Shown here one piece after another: positions 35,336-44,596 of a stretch of 64,000 nt of DNA. Where the stretch lies: positions 1,984,992 through 2,048,991 of the forward strand of contig NZ_CP132333.1 of the NCBI RefSeq assembly GCF_030758935.1, in the 5' to 3' direction. The stretch is from Geothrix sp. PMB-07 (GTDB lineage Bacteria; Acidobacteriota; Holophagae; Holophagales; Holophagaceae). Made by a program: the position numbers and the translations under genes. The stretch's first letter is position 1. Every line of letters starts with the position of its first letter. Under the pieces are notes generated by a model. That model made no database searches. It was not told the DNA's origin and saw only the letters and a list, made by a program, of their open reading frames with translations.

Positions 35336-37921
35336 CTAGGATTTCGGCGGCGTGTTCCAGCCGCGGAGGGTGAGGCGGGGTTCAGTCCCGCGAAGATCCA
35401 CACCCGGCAGGCGCACGTGAATCTTCCGCTTCTCTCCGGGCAGCAGGGACAGGTCGTTGTCATCCCAGAGGACCGGCACCAGGGACTCGCCCTTGGCATC
35501 CACCAGGCCCAGTTCCAGGAAGAAGGCGATGTGGTTCGAGGTGTTGGTGAGGGTCACCTCAGCCTCCCAGTCCTGGCCCTTGCGGGGGCTCATTTCCAGG
35601 CGAATCTCGGTTGGAGGCAGCTTTGACAGCGAGGTGAAATCCGCGAAGGACTTGTTCGGCGTGAGGTACCAGTTGGTGCCGGCCTCGTCGAGCACATCCG
35701 GCTTGGCGGACAGCCAGTAGAAGTTGGTCGCCAGCTCCTGCCCGTTGGCCCCGGTGAGGCGAAGGTCCAGGAAGGAAACGGGCGTTTCCGGAGCGGGCGG
35801 AAGGGTCAGAGCCTTGTGGCCACTTCCTGCGGGCTCATCAGCCGCCACTTCCCGGTCGAACACCAGGGTGCTGTTCTGATCATAGAGGCGCACCCGCAGG
35901 CGGGCGCCTTCCAGGTTCTTCATGGAATCATTGACCACGTACACTGCGCGCTCCACCGGATGGAACACCGCTGCCACCGGCTGGGCGCCTTTGCGGGCCC
36001 CATAGAAGGCGCCATTGGGCATGAGGAAGTGATCGTAGAGCTGCCAGTAGAACTTGGGCCAGGCGGCGTTCAACATCCACTGGATGAGACCTGTTGTCCG
36101 GGGGCGGTTCACGGCAAAGGCCTCGTACATGGCGCGCATGGCCTCGTAGTTGGCGGCCTGGGCCTTGAAGGCGAACTCTTCGGCGGAGGCTGATTCGCCG
36201 TAGCGGGCCTTGAAGGCTTTCAGGTAGGTGTCCAGGCTTCCGAATTGGAATCGTCCGCAGTGGTAGTTCCAATCCTCGTTGATGGGCCAGAGCTTTTCCG
36301 GCGGCAGCATCCGCTTGAGCGAGGACATGGGCGGAATCTGGGGACCAGGGCCCGTTTCGGTGTTGAAGCCGTAGGCGCCGCCATTCTTGGTGTCCTCCCA
36401 CCAGTAGTTGGGGGTGACGTAGTCATAGGGGCCGGCCATCTTCACTGCGCTGGGGCCGCTGACCGGGCTGGTGAGGGACTTGCATGACGTCAGGAGGGGC
36501 CTGGAGGGGTCCAGGGTCTTCAGGTCCGCGATGTAGCGGGCCTCCACCTCGGGCCAGGGCAACTTGTCGCTGCCCACCACCCACACGAAGAGGCTGGGAT
36601 GGTTGCGCAGCCACCGCACCTGATCACGAAGGCAGGCGGTGACGAGGTCGACGTCCTTGGGGGCCTTGGGGCCGCCGAAGGTTTCATTCTCCACAATGGC
36701 CGAACCCATGTATTCGGGCCATTCCCACTGGCAGCTCCAGCCCACCATGAGCAGCACACCCTCGCGGTCGGCCAGATCGTAGAGGCGCTGGCTGCTGCCC
36801 CAGAAGCCTTCCAGACGCACGGTGTTGAGGTTCAGCTGCTTCACATACTGGAACTGGGCCTCGAGGTTTTTGGGATCCTCGCGGAGGAAGAGGTCGTCCA
36901 CCCAGCCGCCGCCCAGGATCAGGAGCTTGCGCCCGTTGATGATGTAGCCGCGGTGCCCTTCGGGCGTGAGGTAGTCCGACACTTGGCGGATGCCGAAGGT
37001 CACTCGCTTTTCATCCAGGGGCTGGCCCTTTTCCAGGGCCTTCAGATCGAGGGTGTACAGCTCTGGTTTGCCCAGGGTATGGGGCCACCAGAGGCGCGGC
37101 TTCTGGATTTTCAGGCCTGGGACTTCGTGCGGCCCCAGGTGGAGGGTCTTCTGCTCCTTGGCCGCCAGATGATAGGGCACCTGGAACTGGATGGATCCGA
37201 TGGTTCCATGCAATGAACCGGATACGGGCCGGTCTTCGTGGTTCACCAGCCGGGTTTCGATCTGAAGGGCGGCCGAGGCCAGGGTCTTGAGATCAATGGC
37301 GCTGCGGACAAAGGTGTCATCCAGCGACACGGCGCCGCTGCGCCGGAGCCGGACTTCACGGAAAAGCCCCATGTTGCGGTCCGGGGGCAGGGGGTTCCAG
37401 TCCACGAAGCCCATGGTGAAGTCGCCAGGTTTGGGCGGATGCACCTCCACCGCGAGGGCATTTTTTCCGGCTTTCAGGAAAGGCGTGATGTCCAGATCGA
37501 AAGTCCGGAAGGCGCCAAAGACCTGGTCGGCTCCCGCCACCTTCTGCCCGTTCAGCCAGATGTCGGCCCGGTAGTTGATGCCATCAAAACAAAGCCGTGT
37601 GTGGGCGTCCTTGGCAGGAGCCTCATCGAATTCGGTGCGGAACCACCAGGAGGTTTTGAACGGCTCGGGAGAGATGGCTTCCAGGTTCCGGCCAAACAGG
37701 GGTTCCTTGTGGACCTCCAGACGTGTCAGGGCGCCCATGACGGTGCTGGGCACTTCGGTGGCATACCATTGGCCCACGTCGAACCCAGGCTGGGAGAGGG
37801 TGGCTCCCGGGGAAGACACCTTGACTGAAGACTGGATCGCCCACCCGCGAGAGAGCACCCGGTCTGGCGCTGCCAAGAGGAAAGTGGCGCATAGGCAGAG
37901 CAGCACCGTGCGGGCGCTCAT
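35336..37921 (-). CDS. Secreted GH2 exo-beta-D-glucosaminidase-like enzyme (CsxA type)
   Basis: 861 aa with signal peptide. The GH2 sugar-binding domain lies at ~20-190 (FDGINYRADIWLNGQKVAG), the Ig-like domain at ~200-320, the catalytic barrel at ~325-640, and C-terminal Ig-like domains follow. Catalytic acids in CsxA-type chitosanases are an Asp in the acid/base site and a Glu nucleophile. Here VVGSDKLP gives Asp452, replacing the NE pair of beta-galactosidases, and GFNTETGPG gives Glu522. This Asp is the hallmark of exo-beta-D-glucosaminidases, so removal of glucosamine from chitosan oligosaccharides in the periplasm is likely. AGGAGG precedes the ATG. Confidence 0.88.
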   Translation of the reverse strand: MSARTVLLCLCATFLLAAPDRVLSRGWAIQSSVKVSSPGATLSQPGFDVGQWYATEVPSTVMGALTRLEVHKEPLFGRNLEAISPEPFKTSWWFRTEFDEAPAKDAHTRLCFDGINYRADIWLNGQKVAGADQVFGAFRTFDLDITPFLKAGKNALAVEVHPPKPGDFTMGFVDWNPLPPDRNMGLFREVRLRRSGAVSLDDTFVRSAIDLKTLASAALQIETRLVNHEDRPVSGSLHGTIGSIQFQVPYHLAAKEQKTLHLGPHEVPGLKIQKPRLWWPHTLGKPELYTLDLKALEKGQPLDEKRVTFGIRQVSDYLTPEGHRGYIINGRKLLILGGGWVDDLFLREDPKNLEAQFQYVKQLNLNTVRLEGFWGSSQRLYDLADREGVLLMVGWSCQWEWPEYMGSAIVENETFGGPKAPKDVDLVTACLRDQVRWLRNHPSLFVWVVGSDKLPWPEVEARYIADLKTLDPSRPLLTSCKSLTSPVSGPSAVKMAGPYDYVTPNYWWEDTKNGGAYGFNTETGPGPQIPPMSSLKRMLPPEKLWPINEDWNYHCGRFQFGSLDTYLKAFKARYGESASAEEFAFKAQAANYEAMRAMYEAFAVNRPRTTGLIQWMLNAAWPKFYWQLYDHFLMPNGAFYGARKGAQPVAAVFHPVERAVYVVNDSMKNLEGARLRVRLYDQNSTLVFDREVAADEPAGSGHKALTLPPAPETPVSFLDLRLTGANGQELATNFYWLSAKPDVLDEAGTNWYLTPNKSFADFTSLSKLPPTEIRLEMSPRKGQDWEAEVTLTNTSNHIAFFLELGLVDAKGESLVPVLWDDNDLSLLPGEKRKIHVRLPGVDLRGTEPRLTLRGWNTPPKS

Positions 37922-37954
37922 GAAGGCCTCCTGTTGCTGGATATCGATGTTGAT

Positions 37955-38545
37955 TTAGAAGCGCCAGCGCAGGTCGAGCTCAAACCAGCCGGGATTGACC
38001 CCGCCGCGGCGAACCTGGGGATCTGAAAGGTCCTTGCCCGCCAATTCCGTCTGCTGGTAGAGCACTTCGAGGCTCCAGTGGTCGGACACGGTGAAGGCGG
38101 CACCCACGCGCAGGCCCAGCTTCATGCCACTGGCATCGCGGACGGGGAAGTGATGGTCCACATCGGCCGGGTCAGCGGACTCGGTGCCCGTGCGGGACAT
38201 GCTGTAGTGGTTCAGCGAGAGTCCCACCAGGCCGTGTACGGACGGGGAGCCGGTATCGATGAAGACATCCCCGTGGAGCTGGGTGAGGGCCAGAGACGTC
38301 TTGAGCCCATTGGATTCCTTACCCGGCATGGAGGCGAAGGCAAGGCCCAGGCGGGCTGGAACCTCCGTTCCGATCACGCGAGTGCCGTAATCCGCCCCCA
38401 AAAGGAATCCGGAGGACTGGTTGGTGGCCTTCTTGAGACTGTCACTGCCCGCCAACAGTCCGCCGGCGAGGCTGAATCCTGCGCCCTGGGCCGCGAGGGG
38501 CAGCGCCAGTAAGCCGAGCACAGAGGTGCGAAGGGTCTTGATCAT
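37955..38545 (-). CDS. Small outer-membrane beta-barrel protein
   Basis: 196 aa. Signal peptide MIKTLRTSVLGLLALPLAAQG. Alternating hydrophobic strands follow (FLLGADYGTRVIG, RLGLAFASMP, VHGLVGLSLNHYSM, KLGLRVGAAFTV, WSLEVLYQQTEL), and the protein ends in WFELDLRWRF with the C-terminal Phe recognised by BamA. Probably eight strands. Function unknown; the setting suggests a porin-like or surface role in the sugar locus. GGAG precedes the ATG. Confidence 0.8.
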   Translation of the reverse strand: MIKTLRTSVLGLLALPLAAQGAGFSLAGGLLAGSDSLKKATNQSSGFLLGADYGTRVIGTEVPARLGLAFASMPGKESNGLKTSLALTQLHGDVFIDTGSPSVHGLVGLSLNHYSMSRTGTESADPADVDHHFPVRDASGMKLGLRVGAAFTVSDHWSLEVLYQQTELAGKDLSDPQVRRGGVNPGWFELDLRWRF

Positions 38546-38569
38546 GGGGTCTCCTTCCTGTGCCAGGGA

Positions 38570-41500
38570 TCAGAACTTCAGGCCGACGCTGAATTCGGTG
38601 AAGGTGCGGCCGCCGCTGTAGTAGGTGTTGTCGCCAGCAAAGCCCCAGGGGGTGCTGAAGCCGCCCAGGGGGCGACCATTGATGGGGGCGCTGCTACCGA
38701 CGGAACCGCCTGTTCCGAATTCAGGCGAACCGTTGGGCGAGCCGCTCCAGTCGTAGACGCTGACCCGTTGCAGGTGGTTGAAAATGTTCCTGACCTGCAC
38801 GTACGAGGTGAGCATCAGCTTGCCTGCCAGCGGCATCTGGGCCTGGAGCTTGAAATCCACGGTGCTGATGTCGGTGCCCCGGGTGAAGGCGCCCACGGGA
38901 GACAGATACTTGTTGTAGTTCAAGTTGATGTTCTGACCCGCGATGGAATCAATGGGTGCCACGCTGTGACCGCCGAAGGCCGGGTTGGATTCATCAATGG
39001 TGGCAACGTTCAGGGTGCCCACGCCGTTGGGCTGACGCACGCCGGAAGTGGAGTAGGTTCCCAGCAGTGAGGCGGAGACGTTGCCCTTGCCCACGGGATA
39101 CACGTAGGTGAGGAAGGCATGCACCACGGTTGAGCGGGTGAGCACCCCCTCTGGTGCAAAGGTGTCCTCGCTGAGGCCGTTGCGCAGCTTCTCGTCGCGG
39201 TAGTTGTAGTAGTCGATGGAATTGCGCCCGGTGATCTGCGAGTAGGTGAAGTTGCCGCCGAAGTTCAACCGGGATGTGATGTTCTCGTTCCAGGCCACCT
39301 CGACGCCACGGTAAACCTGATCCAGACCTGAATTCAGGAAGCGATGAGTCTGCTGCCACTGGGACATGCCGGATCCGCTGGGATCGTGAACCAGGGTGAG
39401 GTATTTCGTGGGGTTGCTGGGATCGTAGTAGCCATCGTGGATGAAGGACAGCCACTCCTTCTTGTAGGTGCGCTGGACGAAATTGATACGTGCCGAGCCT
39501 GTGTCGAAGTTCCGCAGATAACCCAGCGAGAATTCGATGGCGTAGGGCACCTGAAGCCCTTCGGTCATCGCGGTCTGGCTGAGGTCGATGATGGCATCGG
39601 GCGGGCCGTAGTTGTTCGGATCGATGAGGGTGTTATAGTCCACCCAGCGCACGCCTGCAGTGGGATCGCTGGCGGCTTGGGGGCTATCCACAGCGGGCTG
39701 ACCGGGCAGGCCCTTCCAGGAGTGGACCGTGCGAGTGGTCCAGCCATTGGTGCGGAACCAGGCGGCCATCTCATCCGAGTAGGCGCTGGCCGGCTTCGCA
39801 GCGGTGAAGGTGTAGACCTCCTTGCCCTTGCCATCGGGGTTCCACTTCAGCTGGAGGCGGGGCTCTGTGACATTGATGTTGGCCAGTTCCTTTTCGTTGG
39901 TATCGCGGATGGTGAACTGGTTGTAGCGCAGGCCCAGCATGAGCACCCAGGATGAATTAAAGGTCCAGCTGTCATTCACCCACAGGCCGTTGCTCTTGTT
40001 CCTGGCGGCTGCCTGGCCGGCCCAGTAGCGCTCCATGTGGGCGCTGGGCCCGCGCATGGGCAACTCACCGAACTGCACCAGGGCCGGGTCCGCCGAACCG
40101 TTGGCATCCACGGGCACCAAGGGGGTGCCAGGACTGGCATAGAAGGTGGGGTAGAGGTAGTCCTTCGTGTCGGGGTTGTAGATGAAGCCGCCTTCGAAGA
40201 TGCCTCGATTGCCGCTGCGTTCACGGCCGAACTGGTGTTTGGTCTGGAACAGTTCGGCGCCGAAGTCGATGTCGTGCTGCCCTGCGGCCTCCTGGAAGGT
40301 CTTGATGTTGAAGGTGAAGGCCTGGTTGCCGCGAATGTTGGGGGACACATCGCTGGAGGAACGGCGGTTGTAGAAGACGCCGAAATAGGCGGCCTGGCCG
40401 TTGCCCGAGGCCAAGCCCTGACCATCGGTGCTCTGGATCTGGATGTTGGGATCGCCGCTGCTCAACTGGGACTGGACGAAGATCGGGTACTGGGTGGGGC
40501 CATGCACATCGCCGAGGGTGACTTCGGCTTTGAAGGCGCGGGCCTCCAGGAACCACCGCTCGTTGAGGGTGGAATTCCAGCCCAGGGTCCAGGCCTTCGT
40601 CTCCGTGGTGAGGGTTCCGACGAAGGCCTGATCGACGGCGACGTTGGGAGGATAGGTGCGTTCGCCAGTGCGGCCACCTTGTTCGGTCTTGTCATAGAGG
40701 TAGGTGAGAGAGAGGGTGTTGTTCTGATTCACCAACCCCGTGAGCTTGCCCTCGTACTTGTGGTACGTGGTGTCGGCGGGAACCACCTTGTTCCAGTCGG
40801 AATATTTGGCCAGGTCGTAGTTGCCGTACCCGGTGGGGTAGGGCGTGCCGACGCCCTTCAGAACGTTGTCGACGTTGGGGAAGGCGCCCCAGGTGATCAA
40901 GGGGTACTTCATGACGCTGGGCAGCGTGGCACCAGGAATGGGCTCCCACTGCCCGGCGTTGTACTGAACCGGATTGCCGTTCCAGCCCAGCGTGGCTGTT
41001 CCCGACTGGGAGGGCTGGAGGCGGGTGCCCACATAGAACCAAAGCCTGTCCTTGATGATGGGGCCGCTGAGGGTGATATCGGTGTGCCGGGAATAGCTCT
41101 CGTTGGCGCCGCTTTCGTAGGCCGCGTTGCCGCTGCCCGCCACGGGCCCATGGGGCAGGTCGGTGGTCCAGGAATTGCGGCTCAGGGTGGTGCGGACACT
41201 GCCCTCGAAGGTGTTGGAGCCAGACCGTGTGACCACATTCACCTGACCACCCTGGCTGCGGCCATTGCGGGCGTTGAGGGCGGACAGCACCACCTGGACA
41301 TCCTCGATGGAATCAGGCAGCGGTTCATAGAGCTGGGCACGCGCGGGGCCATCCCACTGCGTTCCCGAATCGTCCTTCACATCGATGCCATCGATGCGGT
41401 ACATCACCTGGGAGTATCCGCCGCCACCCTTGGTCTGGCCGCCGAAGCTGCCGCCGCGGATGCTGGTGCCGAGGCCGTTGCCCATGACGCCGGGGGCCAG

Positions 41501-41974
41501 GGCGAGGGCCCCATCAAAGGAGCGGTCGGTGGGCAGGCGGAGCAGTTCCTCGGCGGAGTAGTTGACGCTGACCTTGTCCGAGGTCTTGGCTTCTTCAGCG
41601 GAGGCGACGATCTCCACCACAGCACCTGCCTGCTGCACCGGACTCAGGGTGAAATCCAAGGCGAGTGTGCTGCCCAGGCCCACGCGCACATTTGTGGCGC
41701 TCTTGCCCAGCCAGCCATCGGCGCTGACCTTGACCGAGTAGGTGCCCACGGGCAGAAGCTGGCCGCGGTACTCGCCATTGGCATCGGTCTTGTACTCGCG
41801 AGGCCGGAAGAGGGCCGGGCTTTCCAGAGCGACGCGGACCCCGGCCAGGGGCTTGCCCTGGTTGTCCGTCACCCGGCCGCTGAGGGCTCCGGTGGTCACT
41901 TGGGCCACGAGGGTTACCTGCCCGGCGATAAGCAGGGCAAGGGTGGAGAGGTTCCTGACGCTTCGGCAATTCAT
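38570..41974 (-). CDS. Oar-like TonB-dependent receptor with CarboxypepD_reg domain
   Basis: 1134 aa. Signal peptide, then a carboxypeptidase-regulatory-like Ig domain (~28-110: GALSGRVTDNQGKPLAGVRVALE) and a plug domain (VSVNYSAEELLRLPTDRSFDGALALAPGV; SIRGGSFGG; YRIDGIDVKDD; GGQVNVVTRSGSN). A 22-strand barrel follows, ending FTEFSVGLKF with terminal Phe. This is the Oar-like type common in Acidobacteriota, thought to import large substrates such as oligosaccharides. The second of two ATGs is chosen because GGAGG abuts the first and is six bases from the second. Chitosan-oligomer uptake is inferred from the neighbours. Confidence 0.9.
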   Translation of the reverse strand: MNCRSVRNLSTLALLIAGQVTLVAQVTTGALSGRVTDNQGKPLAGVRVALESPALFRPREYKTDANGEYRGQLLPVGTYSVKVSADGWLGKSATNVRVGLGSTLALDFTLSPVQQAGAVVEIVASAEEAKTSDKVSVNYSAEELLRLPTDRSFDGALALAPGVMGNGLGTSIRGGSFGGQTKGGGGYSQVMYRIDGIDVKDDSGTQWDGPARAQLYEPLPDSIEDVQVVLSALNARNGRSQGGQVNVVTRSGSNTFEGSVRTTLSRNSWTTDLPHGPVAGSGNAAYESGANESYSRHTDITLSGPIIKDRLWFYVGTRLQPSQSGTATLGWNGNPVQYNAGQWEPIPGATLPSVMKYPLITWGAFPNVDNVLKGVGTPYPTGYGNYDLAKYSDWNKVVPADTTYHKYEGKLTGLVNQNNTLSLTYLYDKTEQGGRTGERTYPPNVAVDQAFVGTLTTETKAWTLGWNSTLNERWFLEARAFKAEVTLGDVHGPTQYPIFVQSQLSSGDPNIQIQSTDGQGLASGNGQAAYFGVFYNRRSSSDVSPNIRGNQAFTFNIKTFQEAAGQHDIDFGAELFQTKHQFGRERSGNRGIFEGGFIYNPDTKDYLYPTFYASPGTPLVPVDANGSADPALVQFGELPMRGPSAHMERYWAGQAAARNKSNGLWVNDSWTFNSSWVLMLGLRYNQFTIRDTNEKELANINVTEPRLQLKWNPDGKGKEVYTFTAAKPASAYSDEMAAWFRTNGWTTRTVHSWKGLPGQPAVDSPQAASDPTAGVRWVDYNTLIDPNNYGPPDAIIDLSQTAMTEGLQVPYAIEFSLGYLRNFDTGSARINFVQRTYKKEWLSFIHDGYYDPSNPTKYLTLVHDPSGSGMSQWQQTHRFLNSGLDQVYRGVEVAWNENITSRLNFGGNFTYSQITGRNSIDYYNYRDEKLRNGLSEDTFAPEGVLTRSTVVHAFLTYVYPVGKGNVSASLLGTYSTSGVRQPNGVGTLNVATIDESNPAFGGHSVAPIDSIAGQNINLNYNKYLSPVGAFTRGTDISTVDFKLQAQMPLAGKLMLTSYVQVRNIFNHLQRVSVYDWSGSPNGSPEFGTGGSVGSSAPINGRPLGGFSTPWGFAGDNTYYSGGRTFTEFSVGLKF

Positions 41975-42004
41975 GATCATCCTCCGCAGATCGACGGCCC
42001 AGGG

Positions 42005-42790
42005 CTAGAAGTGGAAGACGTAGCCGAACTCGAGGTGCGGCACGAGGCGGTTGGACTTGGTGAGCGTATCGGTCGGGAAGGCGTTGTGGGGCGCGATGCG
42101 GCCCACGGTGGCATCCGACGCGGGATCCGTGTCCAGAGCGTATTGCCCGGTTCCGGGCTTGTGCTGGTAGCTCACGGCCGTGTAGTTGAGCAGCATGAGG
42201 TTGATCTCCAGGCTGGAGTGACCATTCAGCTTCCAGCTGGTGCCGACGTAGGGGCTGACCTTGATGCCGCCCTCCACCGGCGTGCCCGAATAGGTGTCTC
42301 GCCAGGAGGTGGGATTGGTCGCGACCCAGTTCTGGCCTCGGACATCCCCGAAATACTCATGCTTGAAGCGGGTTCCGCCCAGCATGGCGCCAGCCTGCCA
42401 GCTCCAATCCGCATCGATTTTCTGGGAGTAGGATAGGCGCAGGGCCAAGCCGTCGAGCTGGTTGCGGCGGGAATCCCCGGCATTGGGCAGGTCCACAGGA
42501 TCGAGGCCTGCGGGGGGCGTCCCCGCCACGGGCTCGATGAAGATGTCTCCGGTCTTGTAGTAGTAGCCCACCTCTGCGGCATAGGTGCCTGCCGCCGTCG
42601 TGTAGGCGAAATTCAAACCGAAGCCGAGGGAGGATTGGCGCAGGTTGTCCTTGGCCTGCGGCGCCCAGGCGGTCCGGATCTTCAGATCCTTGGAAAAGCC
42701 AAGCTCCTGGGCCCCGAGCATGCCGGTGGCCATGGCCATGGCCACGGCCATAAGCCCCTGGCCGAATCGGGAAACGCGTTGCTTCGACAT
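42005..42790 (-). CDS. Outer-membrane beta-barrel protein, function unknown
   Basis: 261 aa from the ATG with GAGGAG seven bases upstream. Signal peptide (VSRFGQGLMAVAMAMATGMLGAQ). Amphipathic strands such as LGFGLNFAYTTAAGTYAAEVGYYYKT, LALRLSYSQKI and SLEINLMLLNYT follow. It terminates LVPHLEFGYVFHF with the C-terminal Phe of BAM substrates. It is the first gene of the receptor/GH2/MFS/kinase series, 30 bases before the receptor. Confidence 0.8.
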   Translation of the reverse strand: MSKQRVSRFGQGLMAVAMAMATGMLGAQELGFSKDLKIRTAWAPQAKDNLRQSSLGFGLNFAYTTAAGTYAAEVGYYYKTGDIFIEPVAGTPPAGLDPVDLPNAGDSRRNQLDGLALRLSYSQKIDADWSWQAGAMLGGTRFKHEYFGDVRGQNWVATNPTSWRDTYSGTPVEGGIKVSPYVGTSWKLNGHSSLEINLMLLNYTAVSYQHKPGTGQYALDTDPASDATVGRIAPHNAFPTDTLTKSNRLVPHLEFGYVFHF

Positions 42791-42863
42791 GGTGCGACTC
42801 CTCAGCCTGAAGTGGACGTGCATTCAAATTCACTCGTTTACGCGGAAGATACAATAGAGGAAC

Positions 42864-42891
42864 ACTCACGAATATCATGAGTAGTTCTACT
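42864..42891 (-). promoter_or_regulatory. Overlapping inverted repeats upstream of the beta-barrel/receptor operon
   Basis: ACTCACGAATATCATGAGT (42864-42882) is an imperfect dyad with arms ACTCAyGA/TCrTGAGT. It overlaps AGTAG-TT-CTACT (42880-42891), a perfect 5-bp dyad. They lie ~75-100 bases upstream of the first gene of the sugar-utilisation series, where a repressor or activator site would be expected. No -35/-10 pair was assigned with confidence. Confidence 0.35.
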
Positions 42892-42955
42892 TAATTTGAA
42901 GCCAATGCAAGGCACAGAGGCTGTTTAGCCCCTTGCTCCAGGACGCATTCCACCC

Positions 42956-44596
42956 TCAGTAGGATTCGGGATGCACCACACGGTCATCGTCTGGAAGTTT
43001 GAAGGCGGTGGGTTTGGTGCGCAGGACTTCGCGGAGCCAATCTTCGGGATATCCCAACTCTTGAGAATGGCCCTTGGCATCCTGCACATAGCCATCGTTG
43101 TAGCGCGCGAAGAGGCTCTCGCCCAGCTGGCGCCAGCGTTTCACCACCATTTCACCGGAAGTGACTGAGTAATCCGTAAGGATTTGCCGGGCTGCTTGGG
43201 GATCCTTTTTGTAAAGGTCCAAAACCGCCTTTTCGAACACCGGCTGGAAGCGGAAGAAACGCGATTCCAGATCCTTCTGAACGGTCTGGATGTCCTTCAC
43301 CATGTAGCTGTATTTCAACTGCGCGTAGTTTGCGACGAGGCTGAACACCCAGAAGGCGCCATCCCAGCTGAAGCGATTCAGACTGCCTCCTGCACAAGAT
43401 GGCGGTACCGCGGAGATGCCTGCATACAGCGGGAAGTAGCAGGTGGTGTAGGTATCGTCGAGGCCGTACCACAACACGCCACCGATGGCATCCGGCAGCC
43501 AGCTCCGACATTCGGCAAGGTAGGAACAGGCGGTTTGCGGTGTGGAGATGGGGCGCTCCCAGGTGTAGGCTTTGGCGTCCACCTTGAAGGCCATGGGCCT
43601 CGCCCGGTAGGGGGATCCGAAAGGCCCCGCATCCGCGCCCTTGGTCATGTCGTAGGGCGTGCCTTCGTAGTGATCACGCATGAGCGCCATGACATCGGCG
43701 GCATCCAGCTTGTGATCAGGAGTGATCCAGAGGGGGTAGCGCTTCGCCCCCGGCACACCGCGATGGTAGTCAGGGCTGAAAGCCTGAGTGGGCGCGGCAC
43801 GGCGGAACACTGACCACACGCGGGTTTCGGTATAGCGCAGCTCCTGCGCGGTGGCGGGACAGTAGGCTTCGCAGAAGCGGAAGGCACCGTCCCGCTTGGG
43901 ATCGTAATAGCCCTTGGCTTGGGCGAAGGATACTACCTCCGAAGAGTAGAGGCAGTTTTCAGGATCCTTCAGAGGAAAGGTGCCAATGCGCGCGCGGTTG
44001 GCATGGGCCGCGATGGCGCCATCGGGTACGCGGATCGCCACCCAATGGGCACCATGTCCGCCTTTTCCAGGGCCAATCATTTCAAGGATCCAGGCTTCGT
44101 TCGGATCGACGATGGAAAAGGATTCGCCGGTGGAGCAGTAGCCGAATTCGGCCACCAGATCGGTCATGACCTTGATGGCTTCACGGGCTGTGCGCGCCCG
44201 CTGCAAGGTGACATCCATGAGGGTCCAGTAGGGGAAAGCCCCATCCGGATTTTCCAGTTCGGGGCGACCATCGAACGTGGTTTCACCGATGGCCAGTTGA
44301 TGCTCGTTCATGATTCCGAAAATGGCGTAGGTGTGGCTGGGCTGCGGGATGCGCAGGCGCACCTTGCCATTCCAATCCGTGATGTCAAAGGTGGCGCCGG
44401 GGACGTGGTCCTTGGCGGGAATGACCTCCAAGGAGGGATGGAATGGGCCATCCACGGAATAGGTCAACAGGGTGGAGCCCGTTTTAGAGGCACCCTTGGT
44501 GACGAGGATGTTGGTGCAGGCGAATGCCCCAGGCGCGAATGACACTGCGCTGAACGCAGCCAACAAGAGGGCGAAGGATAGCCGGAGCGCGTGCAC
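42956..44596 (-). CDS. Secreted C69-family dipeptidase (Ntn-hydrolase fold)
   Basis: 546 aa from a GTG preceded by GGAGG. The signal peptide ends in PGAFA directly before Cys27 in ACTNILVTKGASKTGSTLLTYSVD. In C69 dipeptidases this Cys is the N-terminal nucleophile, so signal-peptidase cleavage would expose it. Other family segments are YAIFGIMNEHQLAIGETTFDGR, SIVDPNEAWILEMIGPGKGG and HWVAIRVPDGAIAAHANRARIG. It probably hydrolyses dipeptides in the periplasm. A separate in-frame ATG 47 codons upstream would put 47 non-signal residues ahead of the signal peptide, so it was not used. Confidence 0.88.
   Translation of the reverse strand: MHALRLSFALLLAAFSAVSFAPGAFACTNILVTKGASKTGSTLLTYSVDGPFHPSLEVIPAKDHVPGATFDITDWNGKVRLRIPQPSHTYAIFGIMNEHQLAIGETTFDGRPELENPDGAFPYWTLMDVTLQRARTAREAIKVMTDLVAEFGYCSTGESFSIVDPNEAWILEMIGPGKGGHGAHWVAIRVPDGAIAAHANRARIGTFPLKDPENCLYSSEVVSFAQAKGYYDPKRDGAFRFCEAYCPATAQELRYTETRVWSVFRRAAPTQAFSPDYHRGVPGAKRYPLWITPDHKLDAADVMALMRDHYEGTPYDMTKGADAGPFGSPYRARPMAFKVDAKAYTWERPISTPQTACSYLAECRSWLPDAIGGVLWYGLDDTYTTCYFPLYAGISAVPPSCAGGSLNRFSWDGAFWVFSLVANYAQLKYSYMVKDIQTVQKDLESRFFRFQPVFEKAVLDLYKKDPQAARQILTDYSVTSGEMVVKRWRQLGESLFARYNDGYVQDAKGHSQELGYPEDWLREVLRTKPTAFKLPDDDRVVHPESY

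Noticed and set aside
40037-42436. A 799-codon open frame antisense to the TonB-dependent receptor
   Set aside because: Low-complexity Gly/Ala/Val/His composition and complete overlap with an unambiguous receptor gene.
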